NCBI GenBank assembly: GCA_029255685.2
Contig: CM055313.2
Location: forward strand, 24,033,079 to 24,097,078
Length of the DNA stretch: 64,000 nt
Origin: Silene conica
Taxonomy: Eukaryota; Streptophyta; Magnoliopsida; Caryophyllales; Caryophyllaceae
Direction: 5' to 3'
Part shown: one piece after another, positions 44,191-55,047 of the stretch
Numbering within the stretch: position 1 is the first letter of the stretch
How the letters are laid out: each line of letters begins with the position of its first letter
Notes under the pieces: generated by a model
Seen by the model: only the letters and a program-made list of their open reading frames with translations
What the model was told of the DNA's origin: nothing
Database searches by the model: none
Made by a program: the position numbers and the translations under genes

Positions 44191-45131
44191 CGCAATTCAC
44201 CAATTTCGCCATTTCCAATCCTTTCAATACTTTACTAAACCGTCTTAAACATAATTTCACGCAACAACACAACATTTCCCACATGTATACAACAACAATT
44301 AACCATATGAACATGCATACAATCATCAAATTCAAGAGTTAACGAGATAATCCCAAATTAACCGGTCTTAACATGTATACTCCTAAACTCACTTTCTCAT
44401 CCAATTCTTCCTCAAATCTTCACCAAAATCAGTTTATAAAACATTGTAAGAACATTAAAGATTCTAACAACCATACTAACTTCATCAAAACACATTAAAA
44501 TCACATATAGTGCTAATTTAGACAAAAGGCCGAGTTACTCATTATCGTCACCTTTACTCCGCGAATGCACCGGTTTACTCTTCAAGGATCACAAGCTCTT
44601 CCTCCGAGTTACTACAAGCACCACCTAAAAGCACAAGAACACCCATTAGGAGCTTAATTTCGTGATTAGGGTAAAACAGCCCCGAAATGAAGTTTCACGA
44701 AATTAAAAATAAAAGTGATAGAAAGATCATAAATCTCGCAAGGATTCCTAATATGTAACTTTTACCTCGATACGAGTTCGGGAAGGTCTTGAGATGATGA
44801 TTCTAAGCTTGAAAATGAGATGAAAATGGAGTTTGGGTGTTTATCAGTGAAATGAAATGAAATGGAGGGTTTATGTCGATGGAAGCTTCCTTTTGAGGGT
44901 TTTAAGTTGTCCTTTTAAGAGCTTGAGTCGGGTTTGCTTTATTTAAGTGAAACGGAAATGTGAGACGGGTTGATATTAAATAAACAAGGCATCTCAAGAT
45001 TAAAGGATTTTTAAGACGAACTTAACGGAAATCTCAAAATATAAATTACGATCATTATTAGAATATTATTAAATTCCGTAAATTACTTTATTTTAATAAA
45101 ATATTCCTTTACGAAAATACGGGATGTTACA

Positions 45132-45421
45132 CCGGTTCAGCGAAAGAGCTTTTTTATGATCCACCGGTAAGAAGAGGGTCCTCCTCCCAGCACCAAACAT
45201 ATGTTCCTGGTTTGGTAAGTCACCTCCAACTGCAACTAGCTGAGAAGGATAGAAGGGACGCCGAAAGAGATGAAGAAATGAGAAGAATGAAATAAGAGAT
45301 GGATAAAATGTCTTCTTATTTTGTAAATTGTAACAGTGGTTGGCGTCCACAGGATAGGGATCCAAGAGATCCGGATTATGGAGGTGGCAGTGGGGCGGGA
45401 GCATCTTTCCCGGTGTCTTAG
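45132..45421 (+). pseudogene. TnpA-like gene, 3' part of the second CACTA
   Basis: It continues the Transposase_24 gene after the solo LTR: SAKELFYDPPVRRGSSS, a charged coiled-coil-like stretch AEKDRRDAERDEEMRRM with a stop after it, then GGGSGAGASFPVS and a stop at 45421. The charged stretch is the usual dimerisation region near the C-terminus of these proteins. Confidence 0.7.
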
Positions 45422-46097
45422 CTAGTGTCTCTTGTTTTTAGTGTTGGATTCGTCGGATAATTTTTATTTTCGTTAGACAAGCACTCGAATTTGGTACTTT
45501 GTAATCCGAATCAGTTTTATTTATTTAAGTTTCAGATGTTTGGCATCATTTGGGTTGTGCGCTGCTCTTGATGGTTTTGCTTGCTAATAGCTACGAATTT
45601 GGCTAGGACAAAACAGGATTTACGGCCAAAAACATGTACAATTAGTGACCGAACATGTAAAATTGGCGACCATTTTCGGTCTCTAACCTTCTGTTTCTTT
45701 TTTTCCATTGGCGACCAAATAGCGACTGATAATGGTCGCTAAATTAGCGACTGAAATCAGTAGCTAAATTAGCGACTGAAATCAGTCGCTAATTTAGCGA
45801 CTGATGACAGTCGCTAATTTAGCGACTGATGGCGGTCGCTAATTTAGCTACTGTTGTCAGTCGCTAATTTAGCTACTGTTGTCAGTCGCTAATTTAGCGA
45901 CCATCATTGGTCGCCCGTCTTATTTTTTTCAGTCGCTAAAATTGGCGACCAACATCGGTCGCTAAAAGCGACCATGCCTTGCGACTAAGTGCGGGCGACT
46001 GGTCTTGGTCGCTAAAATAGGAAGGGCGACTGAAAACGGTCGTTATTTTCAGTCGCAAATGTCAGTATCTGTTGTAGTGTTATAGCATACCGACAAC

Positions 46098-47697
46098 CTA
46101 GGTAGCACAGACACTTCTCTTAATTGGCTGTCCCGTGTCCGACACTCAGACACTCAACACTCGTTGGACACATAACTAAACATATTATAGTTTAGACGAG
46201 GAATAAAATTTTAAAAAAGATCGATTAGAAGATGAGTTTGGGTAGAAAAATAAGAATTAGTTATAGTAAAGGTCGAATTGTACCTTTACTTGAAATTTAG
46301 CTTCAAATACATGAAAAAGGTAAAATTATACATTATTTAAAGGAAATATGACAAATTACTACCTAATAAGTCTAAAATTTAACATCTTACTACCTAATAT
46401 AATTAATTTTGCAACTAACTACCTAAAATCACACAACATTAATCAGTTTGCTACTTTTTTGACGGAAACCGAACTTCGGTTAGTTTTAAATGTTCGGGTT
46501 AAGTTAAAAGACAATCTTACCATTCCCTTAATAAAACTATTCCCTGTTAACATATTACCCATTCCTCTCCCTCCCCCGATTAAACTCACTGTAACTCAAT
46601 ATTCATGCCGCCATTTTTATCCAAAACCTCCATGAACATGCCTAATTTGCAGCACTAGAGGGAGGTAGTCATCTGTTGTGTTCTCAAACTGATCAAGTAA
46701 GCATTTTTTTCATTTTATTTTCAGTATAAAACCCTTCCTCTAATTTGATTATTTTGTGTAAAATTTGATAATTAAGCATCGGTATTACGTTTTTTGTGTT
46801 AAATGGTGGAATTTTGATGCTTAAGCAATAAGCATCACCAAATTCCAAAATTTTGGGAATTTTGTTGTTTTATTGTAAGATGGTAGTTTGTATGAGATAT
46901 TACCGTGGTGGTAAATTTGAATGAAAGAAGGGGAAAACTGGGTATGTGTGTTGGGGATTGTTGATAAATCCTAGGATTAGTGGAGAATGGAGGAAGGAAT
47001 TAATGGAACGAGATTGATGGAGAATCAGGGCTTGGAACGAGAATTAGGGATTAATGGGGAAATATGGGTTTGGTGCGACATTGATGGAGAATCAGGGGGA
47101 AGTGAGTTTTGTTGAAGGACAAAGGTGTTTTGATGGAGGAAGGAGGGGAGGGTAATTTAGGTTTTAAATTTAAACGGGACGAAATAAACTGATTTCTGTC
47201 ATTTTTTTAGCAATTTCCAGAATTTTGGTAGTAATCGTGTCAGTTTTTACACTTATTAGGTTGTTATTTGAATAATTGAACATATTAAGTAGTAAGATGT
47301 AAAATTTTAGACTTATTAGGTAGTAATATGATAAATAGTCTTTCCTATTTTCTTTTTTGGTAAAGTTATATATATATATATATATTTTAATCACCTCACC
47401 TAACACCAATAACCCACAATACTCATATTTTATCCTTATTTTAATCACTTTATCTCACAATAATACCCCACAATATCTTCCATCTCCCCAATCACCTAAC
47501 CCCACTATAATATTTTTCTCTTATTTAATTCATTTCCTTATTTTTGATTCATTTCATCAATAGGGAATGTTATGTTGAATACCAGGTAGTATAATTTATT
47601 ATATTTAAATGACGTGTACCGTGTCCTAAATTTCATGGGATGTCGTGTCCCGTATCCGTGTCGTTTCCGTGTCTGTGCCCGTTTTGGTGCTACCTAG
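46098..47697. mobile_element. TIR transposon with 8-bp target duplication (hAT- or Mutator-like, non-autonomous)
   Basis: The ends CTAGGTAGCAC and GTGCTACCTAG are perfect 11-bp inverted repeats flanked by ccgacaac (46090-46097, 47698-47705). Both subterminal zones carry repeated 'gtgtcc' / 'ggacac' phrases. The 8-bp duplication favours hAT, but the subterminal style does not exclude Mutator. No transposase is seen. The middle holds another inverted-repeat element. Confidence 0.85.
46338..47346. mobile_element. Nested TIR element (about 1 kb) inside the 46098 element
   Basis: 'ttactacctaataagtctaaaat' on the left (46353-46382) faces its inverse on the right (about 47300-47327), and similarity continues inward for roughly 100 bp. 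The exact termini and target duplication are not clear because the outermost bases differ. No coding sequence is recognised. Confidence 0.6.
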
Positions 47698-48439
47698 CCG
47701 ACAACGTCAAATATCATCCGTTGCTTTTAAAAAAAATTGTGACCGCTTTATCTGATTCGATTAACCATCCGTGCAATTTTCGCACTTTTGTTCCGGTAAC
47801 CCAGAGGCCAAAAAAACGTGTATTATAAACTTCAATTTGAGCCATTTCGGGTGACCGTATCGACCATTTTTTGCCGATTTTCATACCACGTTTACGAAGT
47901 TGCATCATGAGGTATCTTATACGAATAGGTACCCAATAAACAACTATAAATTACTTTTACACGATTAGGCAATTTTCGACCGAAACTGGTTTATTGCATA
48001 ACGGCAACTTCAACCTCCGTTGCTTTTGAAATTTTTTGTGATTGTTTTATCTGACTCGATTAACCATCCCTGCAATTTTAGTAAATTTTTTTTCCGGGAG
48101 CCATGATGCCTAAAAAACGTGTATTATACAATTTAATTTGAGTCGTTTCGGGTGATCGTATCGGCCATTTTTTCTGGCCGATTTTCATACCACGTCTCCG
48201 AAGTTGCATCATGATGTATCTTATTCGATTCTATACCCAGTAAACAACTATAAATCACTTTTACACGATTATCCGATTTTTTACCAACACTGGTTTATAG
48301 CATAACGGCAACGTAAAATGTCATCCGTTGCTTTTAAAAAAATTTGCGACCACTTTATCTGATTCGATTAACCATCCGTGCAATTTTCGGACACTTTTGT
48401 TCCAGTAGCCCAGATGCCTAAAAACCGTGTATCATACAT
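47698..48439. repeat. Satellite array, segment 5 (right end)
   Basis: The monomer resumes after the target duplication with 'ccgacaacgtcaaatatcatccg'. Landmarks lie at about 47887 and 48194. The array ends where a hAT-like copy begins and is not seen again before the window end. Confidence 0.9.
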
Positions 48440-48890
48440 AGGGGTGTTCATTCGCGGTTCGGTTCACCGAACCGCATATTTAATTCGGTTCGCACACGGT
48501 TCGGTTTGGCAAAAACACCGAACCTAAACTGCACCGTTCCTAACGGTTATTTGCGGTTCGGTTAACCACTTTAAACGGTTATTTGCGGTTCGGTTACCGG
48601 TCAACCTATAAACATGAATATACTTTTTCTTTAGTTTTCGAGATTTTTATCTAGTAGTTTAAATAAATTTTTAATATTTAATTATACTCAACAATAAAGT
48701 TAATAAGTGAAACTTTAATATTAATCATTTTAACCATTTTTGAATCTCGAAACACTTTTTAATTAAACAAAAGAATAATGTTTTATATGATATTTAAATT
48801 TTTTGCTTACTTTTTTGTGAACGGTTCGGTTCGCGGTTAACCTTTTCTAAAATTGCGAACCTCAACCGAACCGTGTCCATGATAAATTTA
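48440..48890. mobile_element. Second copy of the hAT-like element, truncated
   Basis: It begins AGGGGTGTTCATTCGCGG and is the inverse-orientation homologue of 26483-27048 for about 450 bp. It stops in 'catgataaattta', where a MULE terminal region starts. The opposite terminus is not found nearby. Confidence 0.85.
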
Positions 48891-49177
48891 AGGATTATTT
48901 AATAGGAATACTCTCAACTATTATGCCCCTTCTCATATTACTCTATACTATGTTTTAACTACCAATATAACAAACTATTACCCACTTTAACTTTAAACAT
49001 AACAAGTGACTTGTAACCTGTTGAACAGGTCACTTTTATGTTATACGTTATTTTAACCTCCTTTCTTTACCTTTTACTTACCTCTTTCACCTTCTTCCCT
49101 AAATTAACCTCCTTCCCTAAATTCACCCTTCTTCCTGCTTGTCACCACTATTATCGCGATCTCCATTGTTGAGCTTC
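48891..49177 (+). mobile_element. MULE terminal fragment, paralogous to the 5' end of the 59003 MULE
   Basis: It is nearly identical to 59003-59758 without the 458-bp MITE, from AGGATTATTTAATAGG to 'ccattgttgagcttc', and ends just before the position of the transposase start codon in the other copy. It therefore provides an empty site for the MITE at 59193-59650. Confidence 0.9.
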
Positions 49178-50245
49178 TACGAATGTTAAGCCGACACATC
49201 AACACCAACTACATCGTCCAATCCGAACCAACCAAATTATCCAACAATAGCCTAGCTTGTCTTTGGTCAATGCTTCCGGAGGGGATGGGGGTACTAGATT
49301 GGGTTGATTTATTTGTGAAGGGGTGTTTAGAGTTGCAAAAGAATCCAAAGGATACAATTTACATCGGAGGCATGGTTGAGAAATTGCTACAGGAGTTAAA
49401 GGTTCCCCTTGAACCTAATGCTCTCATGCTAGTCGGAGATATTTTCATTGAAGCCCCATATTTGTTGAAAATGGGAATGATCGAAGTTCTAAGTGAGGGT
49501 CCACTTCGAGTGATTTGGAACATTGGAGGTGGGAACAAAACAAGGCGATACATTTATTTGCCACGCCCGCCTAACACCCCTTTGGGTTGGGGTCAGGCTT
49601 CCGACTTTTACATGCCGCCGGACAATGATTTTCCGATTTGTGGTTTGTTCGGGCCCATATTGTTGAAGAACAAAGGAGTAGGGATCCGATTCAAGAAGCT
49701 GGAGCTCTTATTCCATTTGGAGAGACCCCCTTTTTTGAGCCACAACCTAATGTTTTTTAGGAGCAATAATTTTGTCCGCCCTCCCCTATGACCCATGACC
49801 ACAAAGAACCGCCCGTCATGCCCCATGACTTCCAAACATCGCAAACGGGGTTTGACACTCGGTTGTCGAGTTTGGAGTCAAGCTTCAACCGATATCGGGA
49901 GGTGAATGATTCAAGGTGGGATGTTATGGAGCAACACCACCAATATTATCAAGAAGACTTGGAGGAGCCACGTTACCTCCAAAGAGCAAACTACGATATG
50001 TTGGTGGCCATGAACAATTTGAACTTCCACAACTACCCCACCTAATATCAAGGATACTCTCTTGATCAAGTCCAAAGATCAAATGCGGAATTAGATCTTT
50101 TTCGTCAACGAAGGGAAGGAAGAAGAAGACGAGGCCACCCGGGAAGTGGGAGTGCCTCTAGTTCAAGATGATGATTGAGATGTTACCTCACACTTTGGGG
50201 ACAAAGTGATGAACCAAGTGTGGGGTGGATTGAGTGAGTTGGATA
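49178..50245 (+). pseudogene. Athila-like 3' (env-like) ORF remnant, fossil
   Basis: An open stretch (49183-49791) contains IYIGGMVEKLLQEL and LPRPPNTPLGWGQASDFY, similar in layout to the GGLVTRLA region of the env-like ORF at 2912-3755. A second open stretch (49788-50045) is hydrophilic and Gln/His/Tyr-rich with coiled-coil character. The following 'ctttggggacaaagtg' and 'gaaccaagtgtggggtgg' resemble the region before an Athila polypurine tract. Assignment is by resemblance, so moderate. It starts abruptly at the end of the MULE fragment. Confidence 0.5.
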
Positions 50246-51479
50246 ACGATAGAATCACGATTCGTTTTCCTTAATAAAGAGTATTTCGACCATTACATTT
50301 ACCTCGGGTTGCATGAAATCTCTGGTAGGATAAGACTATCGATTCTCTCTCGTTCTAGGCAAATAGAATCGAGAGAATACTGATGGAGATTTGTAATTTG
50401 TTTGTTCTTTCAAAGTCTGAAAAATTATTGTGAATAATACTTTTTTTTCTTGTCTTTATTTTTTTCAAAATCATGTATATATATGGATACAAAAAGGTAA
50501 AGAACTTTGAACGAGAAAACCGTACCATCCAAAAGGAATAAACGAAATAGAATGATACAATGCACCACGAACCAAAACAGAGAACGAAAATTCTTGAAAT
50601 AGTCCCCAGCCCCAAGCGCCCCCGGTCGGGGTCGTGATATCCTTGAAATTCACTTTTGACATTTTGCTTATTGCTTCCCCAATCAACTTTCCTCGATCGG
50701 TTTTAGCCAATACTTTGCATTTAAGACATCCCCTAATATATATTCACAAATTCTTATTTGTAACGGCACTATCCGTCGCAAGCTTGCGACGGATACCGTT
50801 TCCTCTCACAAAATACCCATCTTTTCTCTCTCTCTAACACTATTCATGTGGTCCCCTTTCTCCACTAATTCATTTTCTATCCATTTTATCTCACAAAATA
50901 TCTGTCACAAATGGTGACCCGTCGCAAGCAAGACTTACTGATATATATTAGGATCGATTAAAATCCCTTCCTGTTTACTTGACTTTGACCGAATCCCGAC
51001 TACACTTAAATTAAACCAGTGGTTTATTATAAAATCAGCAACAATACTATTTACTTTATGCCAATTGAAGTTTGAGCAGTGCAGTAGCCTTAAATTCCTT
51101 GTGTTGTTATTGTTCCTGGAATGTGAGGGTGAAGTAGTGGCTAATCCACAAATTGTTCATTATAGATCAACCATATAAGTAGCCTCTATGTGTGAGTGTA
51201 GAGTGAAACCACGGCATAAATACATTGATCCAGAGTAAGACTGTAGCAGCGTAGCTCTATTCACCTGTGTCAATACCGGAGTACTTCATACCCTGGACTG
51301 TCCCTGGTGCACATATTTGTCCACGCTCTAGTCGTCTCACCATATAATTCCTGAAGATTACTGCATTAAGGGCTAAGGCCAAATATCTGAAACTCTGAAA
51401 GTATAGTAGTAGTCTCAACTTATTTGTCAAAGCATGAATCGAGTTTTTTCTGAAATAGTGTTTGTTTTGAAAACCATGC
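50246..51479. other. Low-repeat intergenic stretch with one possible exon and a palindromic MITE-like segment
   Basis: On the minus strand 50620-50710 reads AKTDRGKLIGEAISKMSKVN after a possible AG acceptor. It looks exon-like but I do not recognise it. 50760-50940 is MITE-like: a perfect 26-bp palindrome (50770-50795, centred on CGCAAGCTTGCG) and a related 'cccgtcgcaagcaag' at about 50918. The rest, including a minus-strand open frame at 51257-51520, shows nothing I can assign. Confidence 0.4.
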
Positions 51480-51599
51480 AACAGATGGGCAATGTTTGGG
51501 TTTGCTGTTGGGATGCTCACAGAGTATGCAACTGGCTCAGACTTTGTGGATCAAGTAAAACTCATCCTCTCAAATTTGGGAATTGTAGATTTAGACTAA
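51480..51599 (+). pseudogene. OHP2: Orphan last exon of OHP2 (one-helix protein 2)
   Basis: The frame reads RWAMFGFAVGMLTEYATG, then SDFVDQVKLILSNLGIVDLD and a TAA at 51597-51599. It is the C-terminus of plant OHP2, a thylakoid protein with one LHC-type chlorophyll-binding helix (the RWAMFGF segment) needed for photosystem II reaction-centre assembly. An AG acceptor (51483-51484) precedes the exon. No upstream OHP2 exon (plastid signal, Pro-rich region, FFGFQPKNE block) is visible in the kilobase to the left. It is probably a displaced gene fragment; a long intron reaching further left cannot be excluded. Confidence 0.72.
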
Positions 51600-52091
51600 T
51601 GTTATATTGTGTTTCCTTATTCTACATCTACAGTGTATACCTCCTCCAGCTCTGTAATTTCTGTAATCACAGATCAAAAGTTTTCCCGTCCCTTGATAAA
51701 TGATTTAATCTTTCTTGTTCTTCTTACTTTGGGAATTTTTGATCGCCATTAGTACCTGTATCGATATACTCTATATTGTGCATTTGAAAAAAAAAAGAGA
51801 AAGTTTCACTTTGCTGTGTCCTCGTCTCGGCCTTCTTTTCTTACATTGTTCAAAACATGTCATTGTCTCATAGTAATCTTTTTATGCACGGATAATTTTC
51901 CAACAATGAATCTTTGGTTCTTACTGAATTCCGATATAAATTCCACAGTGGCTGTAGTTATTACCATCTTGCTGGTTTAATTGTCAATGTTCTTTAATGA
52001 GTATAATGACAGAGTGAAGTTCTTAAACAGGTCAGTAAAACTTCAATTTTCATTAATGAATTGTTGGTAACGAAAAGCATGAATATACAAA
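51600..52091. other. Intergenic stretch, possible OHP2 3' UTR-like sequence
   Basis: T-rich sequence follows the OHP2 stop, with an AATAAA-poor tail. No other feature is recognised. Confidence 0.4.
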
Positions 52092-53354
52092 CTAGAACTT
52101 AGTTCCACAAGGAATTAGCAGCTTCAGCAAGTTGACACCAAGTTTCCTGTTGTGTCTTCTGCAATCCCGGACATCAGGTTTGGGAGCTTCCTTTGCAGGG
52201 ATCACATTCTCTACTCTCTTACTGATGCTCTCCTCCGAAACATACGCTTTTACCTCTGCCTGCTTACTCTTAGAGCACCCTCTAAGCCCGGCAATCACAC
52301 CTTCCATGAGCTCACTTATCACTGCACAATCTTCAGACGTTATCCCAATCTCCTTACCCATCTCTTCCATCACCGAATTAATTGTATCACTTTGAAGATA
52401 ATACAAATACTCGATTTTGCTTGAGTTAGCCATCTCAAGCGTCATTGAAATCGCGTCACTCACCTCCACCATTTTCCCACGTAATCTGACCTTTCTATCC
52501 CCATTAACCTTGACTTTCTCGAGCTCACCGGGAGTAGTTGGCATGTCAGCAAGGAAAGGATGGTTGGGGAGGTCGATAGCAGAAGGTCTCTCTGACACAT
52601 GTGGATGAACTCCCTGAGCTGTGGGTCCTTCACCTTGGCCAGACCAGCAGGCTTGATTCCCTTCCTGGTCTTGTTGTATATCTGAGCAGGGTTCTCACAT
52701 TCATGATACGGTTCTTCCCGAATAACCATCTGAAGCATACACATCCCAAAAGCGTACACGTCCACCAGCTCGTTATACTCTTCCTCGTAAAGCTCGGGTG
52801 CCATAAACCCTGGTGTACCCGTGACACTCTTGCGTGAAGTAGCTCTGTCCAGTTCCACTGCAAACCCGAGATCCCCAATTTTAACCCTTCCAGAGTTTCC
52901 ATTAACGAAGATATTCTCACACTTGAGGTCTCTATGGATAATTGGTGGGTTATGAGAGTGCAGAGAAGTAAGGGCTTTCAAGATCTGTGTAGCCCAATTC
53001 TTGATCGAGATGGCTGTGTTTCTTGCAGTAATGCTGAAGATCGCCTGATGTAAAAAGCTCTGTGATCATATTAACCCTATTGTTTTTGACATCAACCCAA
53101 GAATGGTAGCATCTCATGACAGCATTCTCATGTTTCAAAGACTTCAAAGTTTTCAACAGTTTGGGACACTCCATAATATCAGAAGATAACTCAACCTGAC
53201 TCCATGCAACTTCAATCCCATCAACTTCATCAAAACCCTTGTACACCTTTTTCCATGTCCCTTCTCCAACAACATCATCGTATCTCACGTACCTTCCAGT
53301 CGGCTCTTTCTCCACAACTTCAGGATCATCAACGTCGTCGCAAGTGTAATCCAT
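52092..53354 (-). pseudogene. WNK-family protein kinase copy, intronless and frameshifted
   Basis: From the ATG at 53354 it reads TGRYVRYDDVVGEGTWKKVYKGFDEVDGIEVAW, a WNK signature: the catalytic lysine lies in the glycine-rich loop (GEGTWK) and the usual strand-3 lysine is absent. Later frames give [20 protein letters not shown] and [21 protein letters not shown], then [15 protein letters not shown] and a WNK-type C-terminal domain ending at 52092. Two shifts of frame are needed, near 53000 (between HSHLD and IKNWA) and near 52600 (after FIHMC). All kinase subdomains lie in about 1.26 kb with no intron. Plant WNKs phosphorylate targets in osmotic and clock signalling. Sequencing error could explain the shifts, but two make a pseudogene likelier. 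Confidence 0.82.
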
Positions 53355-54349
53355 AATGCTTTTTACTGGTTGTTTAGTGATTATTATTTGTTTACAAAAC
53401 TTGGTGTATTATACTATTGTTCGAAGAAGGACTCACAGGCTACAGAAAAGGAGTCGAAAGCGGGTTTGGGAGAAAAGCGAGAGGTGGCATGAATAATAGT
53501 TGGGAGTTTGATGTGGTTGAAATCCATGGATGATATGATAATTATGAATTATGAAAGTAAGAAAGAAAGGTTTGGAAAGTATAATACGGAGTAGTTGTGT
53601 ATTTATAGCTGGTGTTGGAATATGCAAAATGGATCCTCTTCATTACTTTTCTCTCCATTACCTCTCACAAACAAATCGGAAATTTTGTTTAATCTCAAGG
53701 AGCTAGCATGATTCAAGCATTGTGGACTCTATCTCCCATATTACTGCTAGTTAGATTGGTACCCAGATAACGCGACCCAATTTTCTTACTACCAATCTTG
53801 TGCCATTACACTTTTTTTTTGTGGTTGTTCAATGTTTAATTTCTTAATAACATGTTGCTCATACGTTCAATTTCAACACCTAATTCAGGAGAACTAAACA
53901 TTTAATTGAGTTGAGAAAATATGTAGAGAAAACTTCTTTATCTGAATTGTTTTTTTTCTTTGCTATTTCGTCTTAACTGAAATAATTTTTTTCTTCACCG
54001 GGAATAAGAGACAGCACATAGTCACTAATCGTCTTCATAATCTCATTAGTTAGCGCAATGTTTACTCTTCCTTGAAAATAATTTGAATTCCGGAATTGAG
54101 TAACAAAAGATAGCCAGATAAGTATTATTAGCAATAACGCCATTTTGGCCGTCAAGATTTTAATAATGATATTGCAACCAAATTGATCAAATTGGTTGTA
54201 GATCAAGTTTCCCCTTAGTTGACATTCATCACCTACAAATGTACAATCATGTAGTATCAATATAAATCATAACTTAACTGAAATATTAATTTCAATTGAT
54301 AAAAAAATATAATGAATTGAATAAGAAATATAAACATCTATGAACTTAT
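53355..54349. other. AT-rich flank upstream of the WNK copy
   Basis: No gene is recognised. Short open frames on the minus strand (53433-53627, 53973-54260) lack known motifs. A 'atacggagtag' MITE-end-like phrase lies near 53582. Confidence 0.5.
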
Positions 54350-54440
54350 GAACTTCCTCTGTCCCATTAAATAAATTACATTTGTTTTATTTTATGAGAT
54401 GAAATAAAATAAATGTAAATTATTAACTACGACGGGAGAG
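54350..54440. mobile_element. Stowaway-like MITE (about 90 bp)
   Basis: 'cttcctctgtcccattaaat' at the left faces 'gacgggagagta' at the right, and the interior 'attacatttgttttatt' faces 'aataaaataaatgtaaat'. This is the plant Stowaway (Tc1/mariner) end pattern around CTCCCTCCGTCCC, diverged, with TA at the right border. Confidence 0.65.
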
Positions 54441-54741
54441 TAAGATGTGCCAATTACATATACGAACGGAATGGTCTCGTTCCCCAAGATAATTGCCCAA
54501 CGCAATGGACTCAATGGTCACATACTTGAATATGGACCAATTACACATACACATATGAAGGAATGGATCATATTTATCAGATGTACCATGTCCAACCCAA
54601 ACCTTACTCACTACTTCTAGATAATTCCAACCGCATCCCTATTTTGCTCTCTACCCAATTTCAGCTGCCTATTGTAATATATACCCTTCCAATTTACCTC
54701 CATTTACCTTACCATCATCCATCCTCACCTATGCATTCTTA
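54441..54741. other. Intergenic, nothing recognised
   Basis: AT-rich sequence between two MITEs. No coding sequence or repeat is identified. Confidence 0.5.
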
Positions 54742-55047
54742 GAGCAATAGCAATAGAAGTTTTTATTCTTGGGTTTGTAAATAAGAACTACAAAAATAAA
54801 GTTTTTTTTATTGTGAGTCACATTGGGTTTGTTAAAATAAGAACTTGGTTTTTATTTAAGAACCAAGTTCTTTGTTGGTTTCAAGAAGAAAAAAAGTGTA
54901 TGAAGATAAGATAATTAATAGTGGGTCCTAATTAAGAATTAAGTAATGTTCTTCTATTGTGATGTGAAGTTCTTAAATTTAGTAATTTGTGAAAATAATT
55001 TGGAAATAGCAAGAACTTTATATTAAGTTCTACTATTGCTATTGCTC
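54742..55047. mobile_element. MITE with TTA duplication (PIF/Harbinger-type, 306 bp)
   Basis: The ends GAGCAATAGCAATAGAAG and the inverse ending CTATTGCTATTGCTC are flanked by tta on both sides (54739-54741, 55048-55050). Similarity between the ends extends inward through 'aagttctt'-type phrases. No coding sequence. Confidence 0.85.

Larger units (their letters stand above)
42454..45131 (-). mobile_element. Solo LTR of a Tekay-like Ty3/gypsy element (2678 bp), fossil
   Basis: On the minus strand it begins TGTAACATCCCG at 45131 and ends GGGGTTTTACA at 42454, flanked by the 5-bp duplication ccggt (42449-42453, 45132-45136). There is no primer site, polypurine tract or second LTR, so the rest was lost by LTR-LTR recombination. 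It contains a minisatellite and GC-rich hairpins that are described separately. No gene is seen. Confidence 0.92.
38914..46079 (+). mobile_element. CACTA (En/Spm-type) transposon with decayed transposase genes
   Basis: The left end is CAGTACAAGAATGACC and the right end is the inverse of CACTACAACAG, flanked by tta (38911-38913, 46080-46082). Both subterminal zones are arrays of the unit 'ttagcgaccgaaatcagtcg' in both orientations (38938-39195 and about 45640-46060). The interior has a Tnp2-like transposase piece joined by deletion to a TnpA-like gene, which a solo LTR interrupts. The first TIR base pattern departs from CACTA at one position. It is not autonomous now. Confidence 0.92.

Noticed and set aside
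50471-50710. Minus-strand frame with AKTDRGKLIGEAISKMSK as a host gene
   Set aside because: It is exon-like but short, the later residues look untranslated, and I recognise no family. It is kept only as a remark on the region.
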